From: Mycolicibacterium chubuense
Lineage (GTDB): Bacteria > Actinomycetota > Actinomycetes > Mycobacteriales > Mycobacteriaceae
NCBI RefSeq assembly: GCF_001044255.1
Contig: NZ_JYNX01000031.1
Span: 214,016-253,253 of the forward strand
Length of the DNA stretch: 39,238 nucleotides
Direction of reading: 5' to 3'
Part shown: positions 1-9,697 of the stretch, piece after piece
Numbering within the stretch: position 1 is the stretch's first letter
Layout of the letters: each line of letters begins with the position of its first letter
Translations under genes and position numbers: made by a program
The notes under the pieces: generated by a model
Told to the model about the DNA's origin: nothing
Database searches by the model: none
The model's input: only the letters and a program-made list of their open reading frames with translations

Positions 1-3000
1 TGACCACACTGCAACTGCGCAATACTTTCCGGATCTGCGCGACGAACGCTGCCTGAGCGCGATCGCCATCGTGCACAGCCGCTTCTCGACGAACACGTTC
101 CCGTCCTGGCCGCTGGCCCACCCGTTCCGGTTCGTCGCCCACAACGGCGAGATCAACACCGTGCGCGGCAACCGCAATCGCATGCACGCCCGTGAGGCCA
201 TGCTCGCCAGCAGCAAGATCCCCGGTGAACTCGACCGGTTGTCACCCATCTGCACGCCCGGCGCGTCGGACTCCGCGTCCTTCGACGAGGTCCTCGAACT
301 GCTCCACCTCGGCGGCCGCAGCCTGCCCCATGCCGTGCTGATGATGATCCCCGAGGCGTGGGAGAACAGCGCCACGATGGACGCCGCCGAGCGCGCGTTC
401 TGGCAGTTCCACGCCTCGCTGATGGAACCCTGGGACGGTCCGGCGTGCGTCACCTTCACCGACGGTGTGCTCGTCGGAGCGGTGTTGGATCGCAACGGAT
501 TACGACCCGGACGGTGGTGGCGCACCATCGACGACCGCGTCATTCTCGCCAGCGAGAGCGGCGTCCTCGACGTGCCGTCGGCGCAGATCGTCGCAAAGGG
601 CCGCCTGCAGCCGGGCAAGATGTTCCTGATCGACACCGCCGCGGGCCGCATCGTCTCCGACGACGAGGTGAAAGAGGAACTGGCGCAAGCCGAACCCTAC
701 GGTGAGTGGCTGCACGCCGGCCTGCTCGACCTCAAGACGCTGCCCGAGCGCGCCCGCGTTCAGCCCAACCACGAGTCCGTCGTCCGCCGACAGATCAGCT
801 TCGGCTACACCGAGGAGGACCTGCGAATCCTGCTCACCCCCATGGCCGCATCCGGCGCCGAACCGCTGGGCTCCATGGGCACCGACACCCCGGCCGCCGT
901 GCTGTCCCAGCGGTCGAAGTTGCTCTACGACTACTTCGTCGAGCTCTTCGCCCAGGTCACCAACCCGCCGTTGGACGCCATCCGCGAAGAGGTGGTCACC
1001 TCGATGTCGCGGGTGATGGGGCCCGAGCAGAACCTGCTCGAACCGTCGGCGGCCTCCTGCCGTCAGATCACGCTGGCGTGGCCCGTCCTCGACAACGACG
1101 AACTCAACAAGATCGTCCACATCAACGACGACGGTGAGCAACCCGGGCTGCGCACCGCCGTGCTGAAGGCCCTCTACCGTGTGGAACGCGGGGGAGAAGG
1201 CCTGGCCGACGCCCTCGAGGACCTGCAGCTGCGCGCCTGCGACGCGATCGCCAGAGGTGCTCGGACGCTGGTGATCTCGGACCGCGACTCCGACCACACC
1301 AAGGCGCCGATCCCGTCGCTGCTGGCCGTGTCCGCCGTCCACCACCATCTCGTGCGGACCAAGCAGCGGACCACCGTGGCGCTGGTCGTCGAGAGCGGGG
1401 ACGCCCGCGAGGTGCACCACATCGCGATGCTCATCGGCTTCGGCGCCGCCGCGGTCAACCCGTATCTGGCCTTCGAGTCCATCGAAGACCTCATCCGCGA
1501 AGGCGAACTCACCGGCATCGAGCCCGCCACCGCGGTGCGCAACTACCTCAAGGCGCTGGGCAAGGGCGTCATGAAGGTGATGAGCAAAATGGGCATCTCG
1601 ACGGTCGCGTCCTACACGGGCGCGCAGGCATTCGAGGCGGTGGGCATCGACAAGAGCGTCATCGACCAGTACTTCACCGGCACCCCCACCCAGCTCGGCG
1701 GCATCGGGCTCGATGTCATCGCCGAAGAGGTCAAGTTGCGGCACCGCCGCGCATACCCGGAGAACCCCACCGAGCGGGTGCACCGTCGCCTCGAGGTCGG
1801 CGGCGAGTACGTCTTCCGCCGGGAAGGGGAGTTGCACCTGTTCACCCCGGAAGTGGTTTTCCTGCTGCAACATTCGACCCGGACGGGCCGCTACGAGGTC
1901 TTCGAGAAGTACTCCGAGGAGGTCGACCGACTCGCCCGCGACGGCGGCGCGCTGCGCGGGCTGTTCGAGTTCAAGAAGGGTGTGCGTCCACCGGTGCCGC
2001 TGGACGAGGTGGAGTCGGTGGAGTCGATCGTCACCCGGTTCAACACCGGCGCCATGAGCTACGGATCCATTTCGGCCGAAGCCCACGAGACCATGGCCAT
2101 CGCGATGAACAGGCTCGGTGGCCGGTCCAACAGCGGCGAAGGCGGTGAGGACGCCGACCGGCTGTACGACCCGCTGCGTCGCAGTGCGGTCAAGCAGGTG
2201 GCCTCCGGCCGTTTCGGGGTCACCAGCGACTACCTGGTCAACGCCACCGACATCCAGATCAAGATGGCCCAGGGTGCCAAACCCGGTGAAGGCGGGCAAC
2301 TCCCGGGCTACAAGGTGTACCCGAACATCGCCAAGACACGGCACTCGACCCCGGGCGTCGGGCTGATCTCCCCGCCGCCGCACCACGACATCTACTCCAT
2401 CGAAGACCTGGCCCAGCTGATCCACGACCTCAAGAACGCCAACGCCGACGCACGCATTCACGTCAAGCTCGTCAGCTCGGTCGGGGTCGGCACCGTCGCC
2501 GCGGGGGTGTCCAAGGCGCACGCCGACGTCGTGCTGATCTCCGGCTACGACGGCGGCACCGGCGCGGCGCCGCTGACCAGTCTCAAGCATGCCGGCGCGC
2601 CGTGGGAGATCGGCCTGGCCGACACCCAGCAGACCCTGGTGCTCAACGGGTTACGCGACCGCATCACGGTGCAGTGTGACGGCGGGATGCGCACCGCACG
2701 GGATGTGATGGTGGCGATGCTGCTGGGCGCCGAGGAGTTCGGTTTCGCCACGGCCCCGCTGGTGGTGTCGGGCTGCATCATGATGCGGGTCTGCCATCTC
2801 GACACCTGCCCGGTGGGCGTCGCCACGCAGAACCCGGAGCTGCGCGCCCGCTTCACCGGCAAACCGGAGTTCGTGGAGACCTTCTTCCGGTTCATCGCCG
2901 AGGACATCCGCCGGCACCTGGCCGAACTCGGGTTCCGCAGTGTCGACGAGGCCGTCGGGCACGCCGAGCTGCTCGACACCGACCCCGGTGTCGCGCATTG

Positions 3001-3928
3001 GAAGAGCAAGGGCCTGGACCTCAGCCCCATCTTCGCCGTGCCCGCGAACACCGAGCAGCGTCGGCGTGTGCGCGGCCAGGAACACGGCCTGGACCAGGCG
3101 TTGGACCGGACGCTGATCCAGCTGTGCGAGGGTGCGCTCGAGGACGCCCATCCCGTCCGGCTCGAGCTGCCCGTGCGCAACGTGAACCGCACCGTCGGAA
3201 CCCTGCTCGGCAGCGAGGTCACCCGCCGCTACGGGGCCGATGGCCTCCCGGACGACACCATCCACGTCACGTTGACGGGCTCGGCGGGCCAGTCGATCGG
3301 CGCGTTCCTCCCGCCGGGCATCACCCTCGAGCTCATCGGTGACGCGAACGACTATGTCGGCAAGGGGCTTTCGGGTGGCCGGGTGATCGTCAGACCGCAG
3401 GACGACGTGCTCTTCCTGCCGGAGGACAACGTCATCGCCGGCAACACCCTGCTCTACGGGGCCACCTCCGGCGAGGTGTTCCTGCGCGGCCGCGTCGGAG
3501 AGCGATTCGCCGCGCGGAACTCCGGCGCCCTGGCGGTCACCGAAGGTGTCGGTGACCACGCCTGCGAGTACATGACCGGGGGACGCGTCGTCGTGCTCGG
3601 TCCGGTCGGCCGCAACATGGCCGCCGGCATGTCGGGTGGCATCGCCTATGTGCTCGGGCTGAATCCGAGGCGGGTCAACACCGACATGGTGGAACTGCAG
3701 GTCCTGGAACCCGAAGATCTACTGTGGCTGCGCGAGGTGATCGGCCGGCACGCCCACCACACCGGGAGCACCGTCGCGACGTCGGTGCTGTCGGACTGGC
3801 CGCGCCGCAGCGCCCAGTTCACCAAGGTCATGCCCCGCGACTACCAGCGGGTGCTGCAGGCCACCCGGATGGCCAAGGCGGAGGGCCGAGACGTCGACGC
3901 AGCGATCATGGAGGCAAGTCGTGGCTGA
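1..3928 (+). CDS. gltB: Glutamate synthase (NADPH) large subunit, 5' end missing
   Basis: This is the large subunit of GOGAT, which hydrolyses glutamine and adds the released ammonia to 2-oxoglutarate to make glutamate. The start lies before the window. What remains is the end of the N-terminal amidotransferase domain (motifs [19 protein letters not shown] and [13 protein letters not shown]), the central domain, the FMN-binding synthase domain with GEGGED and the 3Fe-4S cysteine cluster around bases 2772-2818 ([15 protein letters not shown]), and the C-terminal beta-helix with repeated G-rich turns. It overlaps gltD by 8 bases, so the subunits are translationally coupled. In the first 20 bases, frame 3 encodes TTLQL, which fits the family better than the downstream frame, so a one-base shift may lie near base 20. 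Confidence 0.97.
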   Translation, partial: DHTATAQYFPDLRDERCLSAIAIVHSRFSTNTFPSWPLAHPFRFVAHNGEINTVRGNRNRMHAREAMLASSKIPGELDRLSPICTPGASDSASFDEVLELLHLGGRSLPHAVLMMIPEAWENSATMDAAERAFWQFHASLMEPWDGPACVTFTDGVLVGAVLDRNGLRPGRWWRTIDDRVILASESGVLDVPSAQIVAKGRLQPGKMFLIDTAAGRIVSDDEVKEELAQAEPYGEWLHAGLLDLKTLPERARVQPNHESVVRRQISFGYTEEDLRILLTPMAASGAEPLGSMGTDTPAAVLSQRSKLLYDYFVELFAQVTNPPLDAIREEVVTSMSRVMGPEQNLLEPSAASCRQITLAWPVLDNDELNKIVHINDDGEQPGLRTAVLKALYRVERGGEGLADALEDLQLRACDAIARGARTLVISDRDSDHTKAPIPSLLAVSAVHHHLVRTKQRTTVALVVESGDAREVHHIAMLIGFGAAAVNPYLAFESIEDLIREGELTGIEPATAVRNYLKALGKGVMKVMSKMGISTVASYTGAQAFEAVGIDKSVIDQYFTGTPTQLGGIGLDVIAEEVKLRHRRAYPENPTERVHRRLEVGGEYVFRREGELHLFTPEVVFLLQHSTRTGRYEVFEKYSEEVDRLARDGGALRGLFEFKKGVRPPVPLDEVESVESIVTRFNTGAMSYGSISAEAHETMAIAMNRLGGRSNSGEGGEDADRLYDPLRRSAVKQVASGRFGVTSDYLVNATDIQIKMAQGAKPGEGGQLPGYKVYPNIAKTRHSTPGVGLISPPPHHDIYSIEDLAQLIHDLKNANADARIHVKLVSSVGVGTVAAGVSKAHADVVLISGYDGGTGAAPLTSLKHAGAPWEIGLADTQQTLVLNGLRDRITVQCDGGMRTARDVMVAMLLGAEEFGFATAPLVVSGCIMMRVCHLDTCPVGVATQNPELRARFTGKPEFVETFFRFIAEDIRRHLAELGFRSVDEAVGHAELLDTDPGVAHWKSKGLDLSPIFAVPANTEQRRRVRGQEHGLDQALDRTLIQLCEGALEDAHPVRLELPVRNVNRTVGTLLGSEVTRRYGADGLPDDTIHVTLTGSAGQSIGAFLPPGITLELIGDANDYVGKGLSGGRVIVRPQDDVLFLPEDNVIAGNTLLYGATSGEVFLRGRVGERFAARNSGALAVTEGVGDHACEYMTGGRVVVLGPVGRNMAAGMSGGIAYVLGLNPRRVNTDMVELQVLEPEDLLWLREVIGRHAHHTGSTVATSVLSDWPRRSAQFTKVMPRDYQRVLQATRMAKAEGRDVDAAIMEASRG

Positions 3929-5429
3929 TCCGCACGGTTTTCTGGAAGTGGCGAAGGTCGAGGCCGCCAAACGCCCCGTCGACGAACGCGTCGGTGACTG
4001 GCGCGAGGTCTACGAACAGCAGGATCCGCATCAGCGGGCCGGTGAGGTCTCGCAGCAGGCGCGCCGCTGCATGGACTGCGGAATCCCGTTCTGTCACAGC
4101 GGAAGTGCGGGTTGCCCGCTGGGGAACCTGATCCCGGAGTGGAACGATCTGGTGCGCCGGGGCCGTTGGGACGCGGCCAGCGAGCGGCTGCACGCCACCA
4201 ACAACTTCCCGGAGTTCACAGGCCGGCTCTGTCCGGCCCCCTGTGAGGCCGCCTGTGTGCTGTCGATCGCCGAGGAGCAGACCGGCGGCAGCGTGACGAT
4301 CAAGCGCATCGAGCAGACCATCGCCGACCAGGCCTGGATGGACGGCATCGTCGAACCCCAGCCCGCCGCGATCGCCACCGGCAAGCGCGTCGCGGTGGTG
4401 GGATCCGGACCCGCCGGACTGGCCGCGGCCCAGCAGCTCACCCGTGCCGGCCACGACGTGACGGTTTACGAGCGCGACGACCGCATCGGCGGGCTGATGC
4501 GCTACGGCATCCCGGAGTACAAGCTGGAGAAGGCGACGCTCAACCAGCGGCTGGCCCAGATGCGCGCGGAGGGAACACGTTTCGTCACCGAGTGCGAGGT
4601 CGGCGTCGACGTGACGATCGACGCGCTCCGCGCCCAGTACGACGCCGTGGTGCTCGCGGTGGGCGCGCTGCGCGCCCGGGACAACGAGGTCGAGGGCCGG
4701 CACCTGGCCGGAGTGCACCTCGCGATGGAGCACCTCGTGCCCGCCAACAAGGAGTGCGAGGGCGACGGTCCCAGTCCCATCTCGGCCGAGGGCAGGCACG
4801 TCGTGATCATCGGCGGCGGTGACACCGGAGCGGACTGCCTGGGCACCGCGCACCGGCAGGGCGCCGCGTCGGTGACCCAGCTGGACTACAACCCCGAACC
4901 GCCCGAGTACCGCGACGACTCGAGCGCGCCCTGGCCGATGTGGCCCGTGGTGCTGCGGACCCGGCTCTCGCCCGCGCACGCCGAGGGCGGCGCGCGCCGC
5001 TACCAGGTCGCGGTGCAGCGGTTCCTCGGCGACGATCAGGGCAATCTGCGTGCGCTGGAGATCGCGGAGGTCGAGGTCGAACGCGACGAGACGGGCCGGC
5101 GCCGGATCACGCCGGTGGGGCAGTCGCTGGAGATTCCGTGCGATCTGGCCCTGCTCGCGATCGGCTTCGACGGGGTCGAACACATGCCGCTGCTGGACGG
5201 TCTGGGGCTGACCCTGACGGGGCGCGGCACACTGCGCTGCGGTCAGGACTGGCAGACCGACGCGCCCGGCGTGTTCGTCTGTGGCGACGCTCACCGTGGC
5301 GCGTCGCTGATCGTCTGGGCCATCGCCGAGGGCCGCAGTGTGGCCCATGCGGTGGACACCTACCTGATGGGCGAGTCGGACCTTCCCGCGCCGGTCAGGC
5401 CCGGTGCGCTCCCGCTGGCCGTCATCTGA
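3921..5429 (+). CDS. gltD: Glutamate synthase small subunit
   Basis: The small subunit takes electrons from NADPH through FAD and Fe-S clusters and passes them to GltB. The 502-aa length is normal. Cysteine motifs near the N-terminus ([31 protein letters not shown]) bind 4Fe-4S clusters. A first Rossmann motif [14 protein letters not shown] binds FAD and a second, [13 protein letters not shown], binds NADPH. The C-terminal [19 protein letters not shown] is typical of the family. The GTG start overlaps the gltB stop, giving a two-gene operon. A short 27-base gap separates it from pyk. Confidence 0.97.
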   Translation: MADPHGFLEVAKVEAAKRPVDERVGDWREVYEQQDPHQRAGEVSQQARRCMDCGIPFCHSGSAGCPLGNLIPEWNDLVRRGRWDAASERLHATNNFPEFTGRLCPAPCEAACVLSIAEEQTGGSVTIKRIEQTIADQAWMDGIVEPQPAAIATGKRVAVVGSGPAGLAAAQQLTRAGHDVTVYERDDRIGGLMRYGIPEYKLEKATLNQRLAQMRAEGTRFVTECEVGVDVTIDALRAQYDAVVLAVGALRARDNEVEGRHLAGVHLAMEHLVPANKECEGDGPSPISAEGRHVVIIGGGDTGADCLGTAHRQGAASVTQLDYNPEPPEYRDDSSAPWPMWPVVLRTRLSPAHAEGGARRYQVAVQRFLGDDQGNLRALEIAEVEVERDETGRRRITPVGQSLEIPCDLALLAIGFDGVEHMPLLDGLGLTLTGRGTLRCGQDWQTDAPGVFVCGDAHRGASLIVWAIAEGRSVAHAVDTYLMGESDLPAPVRPGALPLAVI

Positions 5430-5456
5430 ATCGATTAACGACTATGCTCGGCATCC

Positions 5457-6875
5457 GTGAGTAGACGCGGAAAGATCGTCTGTACGTTGGGTCCGGCGAC
5501 CGCCTCCGAGGAGGCGGTCCGCAAACTTGTCGAGGCGGGGATGGACGTCGCCCGGCTCAATTTCAGCCACGGCGACTACCCCGATCACGAGGCCAATTAC
5601 AAGCGTGTCCGGATGGCGTCGGACAGCACCGGACACGCTGTCGGCATCCTCGCCGACCTGCAGGGACCGAAGATCCGGCTCGGCCGCTTCGCCGACGGAC
5701 CGACCGTCTGGGAGAACGGCGAGACGGTCCGGATCACGGTCGAGGACGTGGAGGGCACCCACGACCGGGTGTCGACGACCTACAAGCGGCTGGCGCAGGA
5801 CGCGCGCCCCGGTGACCGTGTCCTCGTCGACGACGGCAACGTCGGGCTGGTCGTCGAGCACATCGACGGCAGCGACGTGGTGTGCACCGTCACCGAGGGC
5901 GGCAGGGTCAGCAACAACAAGGGCATGTCGCTGCCCGGCATGAACGTGTCGGCGCCCGCGCTGTCGGAGAAGGACATCGACGACCTGGAATTCGCGCTGC
6001 GCCTGGGCGTCGACCTGGTCGCGCTGTCGTTCGTCCGGTCGCCCGCCGACGTCGAGCTCGTGCACGAGATCATGGACCGCGTCGGCCGGCGGGTGCCCGT
6101 CATCGCCAAGCTGGAGAAGCCGGAGGCGATCGACAACCTCGAGGCCATCGTGCTCGCATTCGACGCGATCATGGTCGCGCGCGGCGATCTCGGCGTCGAG
6201 CTGCCGCTGGAGGAAGTGCCGCTGGTGCAGAAGCGGGCCATCCAGATGGCAAGGGAGAACGCCAAACCCGTCATCGTGGCCACCCAGATGCTGGAGTCGA
6301 TGATCGAGAACTCCCGGCCCACCCGGGCCGAGGCCTCCGATGTGGCCAACGCCGTGCTCGACGGCGCCGACGCCGTGATGCTCTCCGGTGAGACGTCGGT
6401 CGGCAAGTGGCCCTTCGAGACCGTCCGGACGATGGCCCGCATCATCTCGGCGGTCGAGGAGAACTCGGTGGCCGCCCCGCCGCTGACCCACGTGCCGCGC
6501 ACCAAGCGCGGTGTCATCTCCTACGCCGCCCGCGACATCGGGGAGCGCCTCGACGCCAAGGCGCTGGTCGCGTTCACCCAGTCCGGTGACACCGTGCGCC
6601 GGCTGGCCCGCCTGCACACCCCGCTGCCGGTGCTCGCGTTCACCGCGCTGCCCGAGGTGCGCAGTCAGCTCGCGTTGACCTGGGGCACCGAGACGTTCAT
6701 CGTCCCGCACATCCAGACCACCGACGGCATGATCCGGCAGGTCGACAAGTCGATGCTCGATCTCGGCCGCTACAAGCGCGGCGATCTGGTGGTCATCGTC
6801 GCGGGCGCACCTCCGGGCACAGTAGGGTCGACGAATCTCATCCACGTCCACCGCATCGGGGAGGACGACGTCTAG
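5457..6875 (+). CDS. pyk: Pyruvate kinase
   Basis: It converts phosphoenolpyruvate and ADP to pyruvate and ATP, the last step of glycolysis. The 472-aa protein starts at GTG (MSRRGKIVCTLGPA) and has the full set of motifs: KIVCTLGPAT and RLNFSHGD at the N-terminus, the catalytic/metal segment KLEKPEAI followed by IMVARGDLGVELPLEEVP, ATQMLESMI and AVMLSGETSVGKWP. A C-terminal allosteric domain ends in GSTNLIHVHRIG. It matches the position of pykA (Rv1617) in M. tuberculosis, directly before tesB. Confidence 0.97.
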   Translation: MSRRGKIVCTLGPATASEEAVRKLVEAGMDVARLNFSHGDYPDHEANYKRVRMASDSTGHAVGILADLQGPKIRLGRFADGPTVWENGETVRITVEDVEGTHDRVSTTYKRLAQDARPGDRVLVDDGNVGLVVEHIDGSDVVCTVTEGGRVSNNKGMSLPGMNVSAPALSEKDIDDLEFALRLGVDLVALSFVRSPADVELVHEIMDRVGRRVPVIAKLEKPEAIDNLEAIVLAFDAIMVARGDLGVELPLEEVPLVQKRAIQMARENAKPVIVATQMLESMIENSRPTRAEASDVANAVLDGADAVMLSGETSVGKWPFETVRTMARIISAVEENSVAAPPLTHVPRTKRGVISYAARDIGERLDAKALVAFTQSGDTVRRLARLHTPLPVLAFTALPEVRSQLALTWGTETFIVPHIQTTDGMIRQVDKSMLDLGRYKRGDLVVIVAGAPPGTVGSTNLIHVHRIGEDDV

Positions 6876-6889
6876 ACCCAGGGGGTTGT

Positions 6890-7765
6890 GTGTCGGCGGA
6901 CTTCGACGAGCTGCTGGCCATCCTCGACCTGGACCGTGTCGACGACGACACGTTCCGCGGCGCCCACCCGAGCAAGAACCCGGTGCGCACGTTCGGCGGT
7001 CAGATGATGGCCCAGGCGTTCGTCGCGGCGGGCCGCTCGCTCGCGCATCCGGTGCCGCCCAGTGCGATGTCGGTGCACTTCATCGCCGGCGGCGACCCGG
7101 CGCAGGACCTCGAGTTCCATGTGGTGCGGTTGCGCGACGAGCGCCGCTTCGCCAACCGCCGGGTCGACGTGATGCAGAACGGGCAGCTGCTGACCACGGC
7201 GCTGGTGTCGTATCTGGCCGGCGGCAAGGGGCTCGAGCACGGCGTGCAGCCGCCTGAGCTGGCCGATCCGCTCACGATCCCGCCGATCGACGACCTGCTG
7301 CAGGGTTACGAGGACGTGGTGCCGCACTTCGTCAACGCGCTGCGGCCCATCGAATGGCGCTACACCAACGACCCCGCCTGGATCATGCGGGACAAAGGCG
7401 ACCGCCTCGCCCACAACCGGGTGTGGATGACGGCACGGGGGGCCATGCCCGACGATCCCGTCCTGCACGGCGCGGCGCTGGTGTACTCGTCGGACACCAC
7501 GGTGCTGGACTCGATCATCACCACGCACGGCCTGTCGTGGGGCCACGACCGGATCTTCGCGGTGACCACCAACCACTCGGTGTGGTTCCACCGGCCGGTG
7601 CGCTTCGACGAGTGGGTGCTCTACTCGACGTCGTCGCCGGTCGCGGCGGATTCGCGCGGCCTGGGCTCCGGGCACTTCTTCGACCGGTCGGGCCGGCTGC
7701 TGGCCACCGTCGTGCAGGAGGGGATCGTCAAGTACTTCCCGGCCCGCACTACGGCGTCGGCGTGA
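6890..7765 (+). CDS. tesB: Acyl-CoA thioesterase II
   Basis: A double hot-dog thioesterase that hydrolyses medium- and long-chain acyl-CoA to free fatty acid and CoA. The 291-aa length is typical. The N-terminal hot-dog carries RTFGGQMMAQAFVAA. The C-terminal hot-dog has the expected catalytic Asp/Thr-Ser/Gln set in YSSDTTVLDS, NHSVWFHRP and the VQEG motif near the C-terminus. The GTG start lies 14 bases after pyk, so the two may be co-transcribed. Its 3' end overlaps the convergent next gene by 17 bases. It corresponds to the Rv1618 position. Confidence 0.95.
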   Translation: MSADFDELLAILDLDRVDDDTFRGAHPSKNPVRTFGGQMMAQAFVAAGRSLAHPVPPSAMSVHFIAGGDPAQDLEFHVVRLRDERRFANRRVDVMQNGQLLTTALVSYLAGGKGLEHGVQPPELADPLTIPPIDDLLQGYEDVVPHFVNALRPIEWRYTNDPAWIMRDKGDRLAHNRVWMTARGAMPDDPVLHGAALVYSSDTTVLDSIITTHGLSWGHDRIFAVTTNHSVWFHRPVRFDEWVLYSTSSPVAADSRGLGSGHFFDRSGRLLATVVQEGIVKYFPARTTASA

Positions 7766-8237
7766 CCGTGAGCGAGAACTGGTCTTCGACGCGCTGGGTG
7801 AACTCGTCGGCGCACCGCTGCGCGGCCTCGGCGTCGTTGCCGGCGCGGCTCAGGCAGTCCACGTAGTCGGTCCCGCCGACCTGATCGAACAGACCGATGT
7901 AGATCGGGATGAACACCAGCGCGGCGACGATCGCGACGGCGCCGAGCACGATGCCCGCGATCGCGACGCCGCCGTTGGTCGCCTCGCCGCGCTTGACGCG
8001 GCCGCGGGCGACGAACCCGATGATGACCGCGCACAGGCCGAGGATGATGCCGCCGGCGATCGACCAGCACAGCACGAGGCCGACGATCGCGAGGATCAGC
8101 GCCGCGGTGCCCAGGCCGTTGCGCGGCGCGGACGCCGGAGGCGGAACGGGGTAGCCACCGTAGCCGCCGTACTGCGGCGGCGGGGGTGGGTAGCTGCCCG
8201 GAGTCGGCCCGTACGGGGGCGGCGGCGGTTCGCTCAT
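7749..8237 (-). CDS. DUF4190-type small membrane protein with proline-rich N-terminus
   Basis: A 162-aa protein with about 40 residues of Pro/Gly/Tyr-rich sequence (PPPPYGPTPGSYPPPPP), then two hydrophobic segments separated by a short basic loop (ARGRVKRGEATNGG). This is the DUF4190 layout common in actinobacteria. The C-terminal part has two cysteines (DCLSRAG, RCADEF) that could form a disulfide outside the membrane. It lies in the position of Rv1619 but on the strand opposite tesB. Its start is 4 bases from the cydC stop, so it may be the last gene of the cyd transcript. Function is unknown; a link to cytochrome bd is only positional. Confidence 0.85.
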   Translation of the reverse strand: MSEPPPPPYGPTPGSYPPPPPQYGGYGGYPVPPPASAPRNGLGTAALILAIVGLVLCWSIAGGIILGLCAVIIGFVARGRVKRGEATNGGVAIAGIVLGAVAIVAALVFIPIYIGLFDQVGGTDYVDCLSRAGNDAEAAQRCADEFTQRVEDQFSLTVTPTP

Positions 8238-9697
8238 GCCGGTGAGATTACTCGCACGCCCGCCGTTTCCGGCAGGTGATGCGTGGCGACGACGACGGTC
8301 CGATCCGGGCCGAACAGACCGCCGGGGGTGAGAAGGTCGATGAGCATCGCGTCGGCGTCGGAGGCGTCGAGGTGCTCGGTCGGTTCGTCGAGGAGCACGG
8401 TCGGTGCGGTCGAGATCAACGCGCGCGCGAGCAGTAGCCGACGCCGCTGTCCCGCCGACACCGAGGCGGCACCGCCGGTGAGCACGGTCGACAACCCGTC
8501 GGGTAGATGGTCGAGCCAGCGGCTCAATCCCACCCGGTGCAACGCGTCGGTCAGTTCGGCGTCGGAGGCGTCGCCGCGGGCGACCAGCAGGTTGTCCCGC
8601 ACGGTCGTGGCGAACAGGTGTGCGTCCTCGGCGAAGAACGTGCCCTCGGTGCGCATCAGCAGCGTCGTCTTCCCGCAGCCGCTGGGCCCGACGACGGCGA
8701 CGCGCTCGCCGTGCGAAAGGTGCAGGGGCGCGACGTCGGGGCGGCGGCCGTCGTCGTCGACCGGCTCGGTGAGGGCGCGCAGCCGTCGGGCGGCGATGCG
8801 GGCCCGGGTCAGCGTGACGGCGGCACCGGGCAGCGTGGCCATGGCTTCGAAGGCGGACAGCGGCAACAACATCAGCACCGCGACGGTGGTCGGTGCGACC
8901 GCATTCGACAGCGCGATGCCGGCGATCAGCGCACCGAGGACGCTCACCCCGATTGCCGCCGTGGGAGCGGCGGCAGCCACGGCCGCCGGGGCCGCCGCGC
9001 GGTCCATCGCGCGTCCCCAGCGGCGCTGCTCGTCGCCGGCATCGGCGATGAGGCCGGCCAGCCGGCCACTGACCCGGAGCTCGGGTGCGTGCTCGAGCGC
9101 CAGCATGGCCGCGGTGTCACGCTGCGCATGATGCTGTGCGGCAACCTCTTCGGCGTTCGCGGCGGCGCGGGCGGCAAGCGCGGGCGCCAGTACACCCGCG
9201 ACGAGCATGCACATCGCGAGCACCGCCGCCGCAACGGGCGAGATCACCGCGACCGCGCCGACGGCGGCCACCCCGAGCACGGCGGCGACGCAGATCGGCA
9301 CGACGGCGCGCACCACGACATCGGACAGTTCGTCGACACCGGCACCGGCCTGTGCGACGAGTTCGCCGCTGTGCCTGCGCAAGACGGTGCCGGCCGGCGC
9401 GGCCGCGAGCCTGGAGAACAGCTGCTCGCGGGCCGAACCGGCGGACCGCAGCGCGGTGTCATGGGAGGCCAGCCGTTCGCAATAGCCGAGCACGCCCCGC
9501 GAGATGCCGAACGCCCGCACGGCGACCACCGCGACCGTGAGGTCGAGCACGGGCGGCATCTGCCACGCGCGGGTGATCAGCCACGCCGACACTCCGGCCA
9601 GAGCCAGGGCGCTGCCCAGCGACAGCACCCCGAACGTGACGGCGAGCGCGACCCGCGACACCCGGGGACGCAGCAGCTCATACGCCCACATGGACAC
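8234..9697 (-). CDS. cydC: CydC, half of the CydDC ABC exporter for cytochrome bd assembly
   Basis: CydDC is a heterodimeric ABC transporter needed to assemble cytochrome bd; it is linked to heme and thiol handling. The N-terminal ~300 residues are hydrophobic membrane helices. The ATPase domain has Walker A GPSGCGKTT around residue 340, a degenerate signature VSAGQRRR, Walker B VLLDEPTEHLD and switch His in ATHHL. At 487 aa it is short: only about 14 residues separate the Walker A lysine from the Q-loop equivalent (FFAED), against roughly 40 in E. coli CydC. The Q-loop glutamine is replaced by Glu. The start overlaps the cydD stop by 20 bases. Confidence 0.93.
   Translation of the reverse strand: MSMWAYELLRPRVSRVALAVTFGVLSLGSALALAGVSAWLITRAWQMPPVLDLTVAVVAVRAFGISRGVLGYCERLASHDTALRSAGSAREQLFSRLAAAPAGTVLRRHSGELVAQAGAGVDELSDVVVRAVVPICVAAVLGVAAVGAVAVISPVAAAVLAMCMLVAGVLAPALAARAAANAEEVAAQHHAQRDTAAMLALEHAPELRVSGRLAGLIADAGDEQRRWGRAMDRAAAPAAVAAAAPTAAIGVSVLGALIAGIALSNAVAPTTVAVLMLLPLSAFEAMATLPGAAVTLTRARIAARRLRALTEPVDDDGRRPDVAPLHLSHGERVAVVGPSGCGKTTLLMRTEGTFFAEDAHLFATTVRDNLLVARGDASDAELTDALHRVGLSRWLDHLPDGLSTVLTGGAASVSAGQRRRLLLARALISTAPTVLLDEPTEHLDASDADAMLIDLLTPGGLFGPDRTVVVATHHLPETAGVRVISPA

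Noticed and set aside
500-2590. 696-codon open frame antisense to gltB
   Set aside because: A shadow of the GC-rich gltB codons: the product is rich in Arg/Val/Asp/Gly/His without any domain, and the other strand encodes clear GltB.
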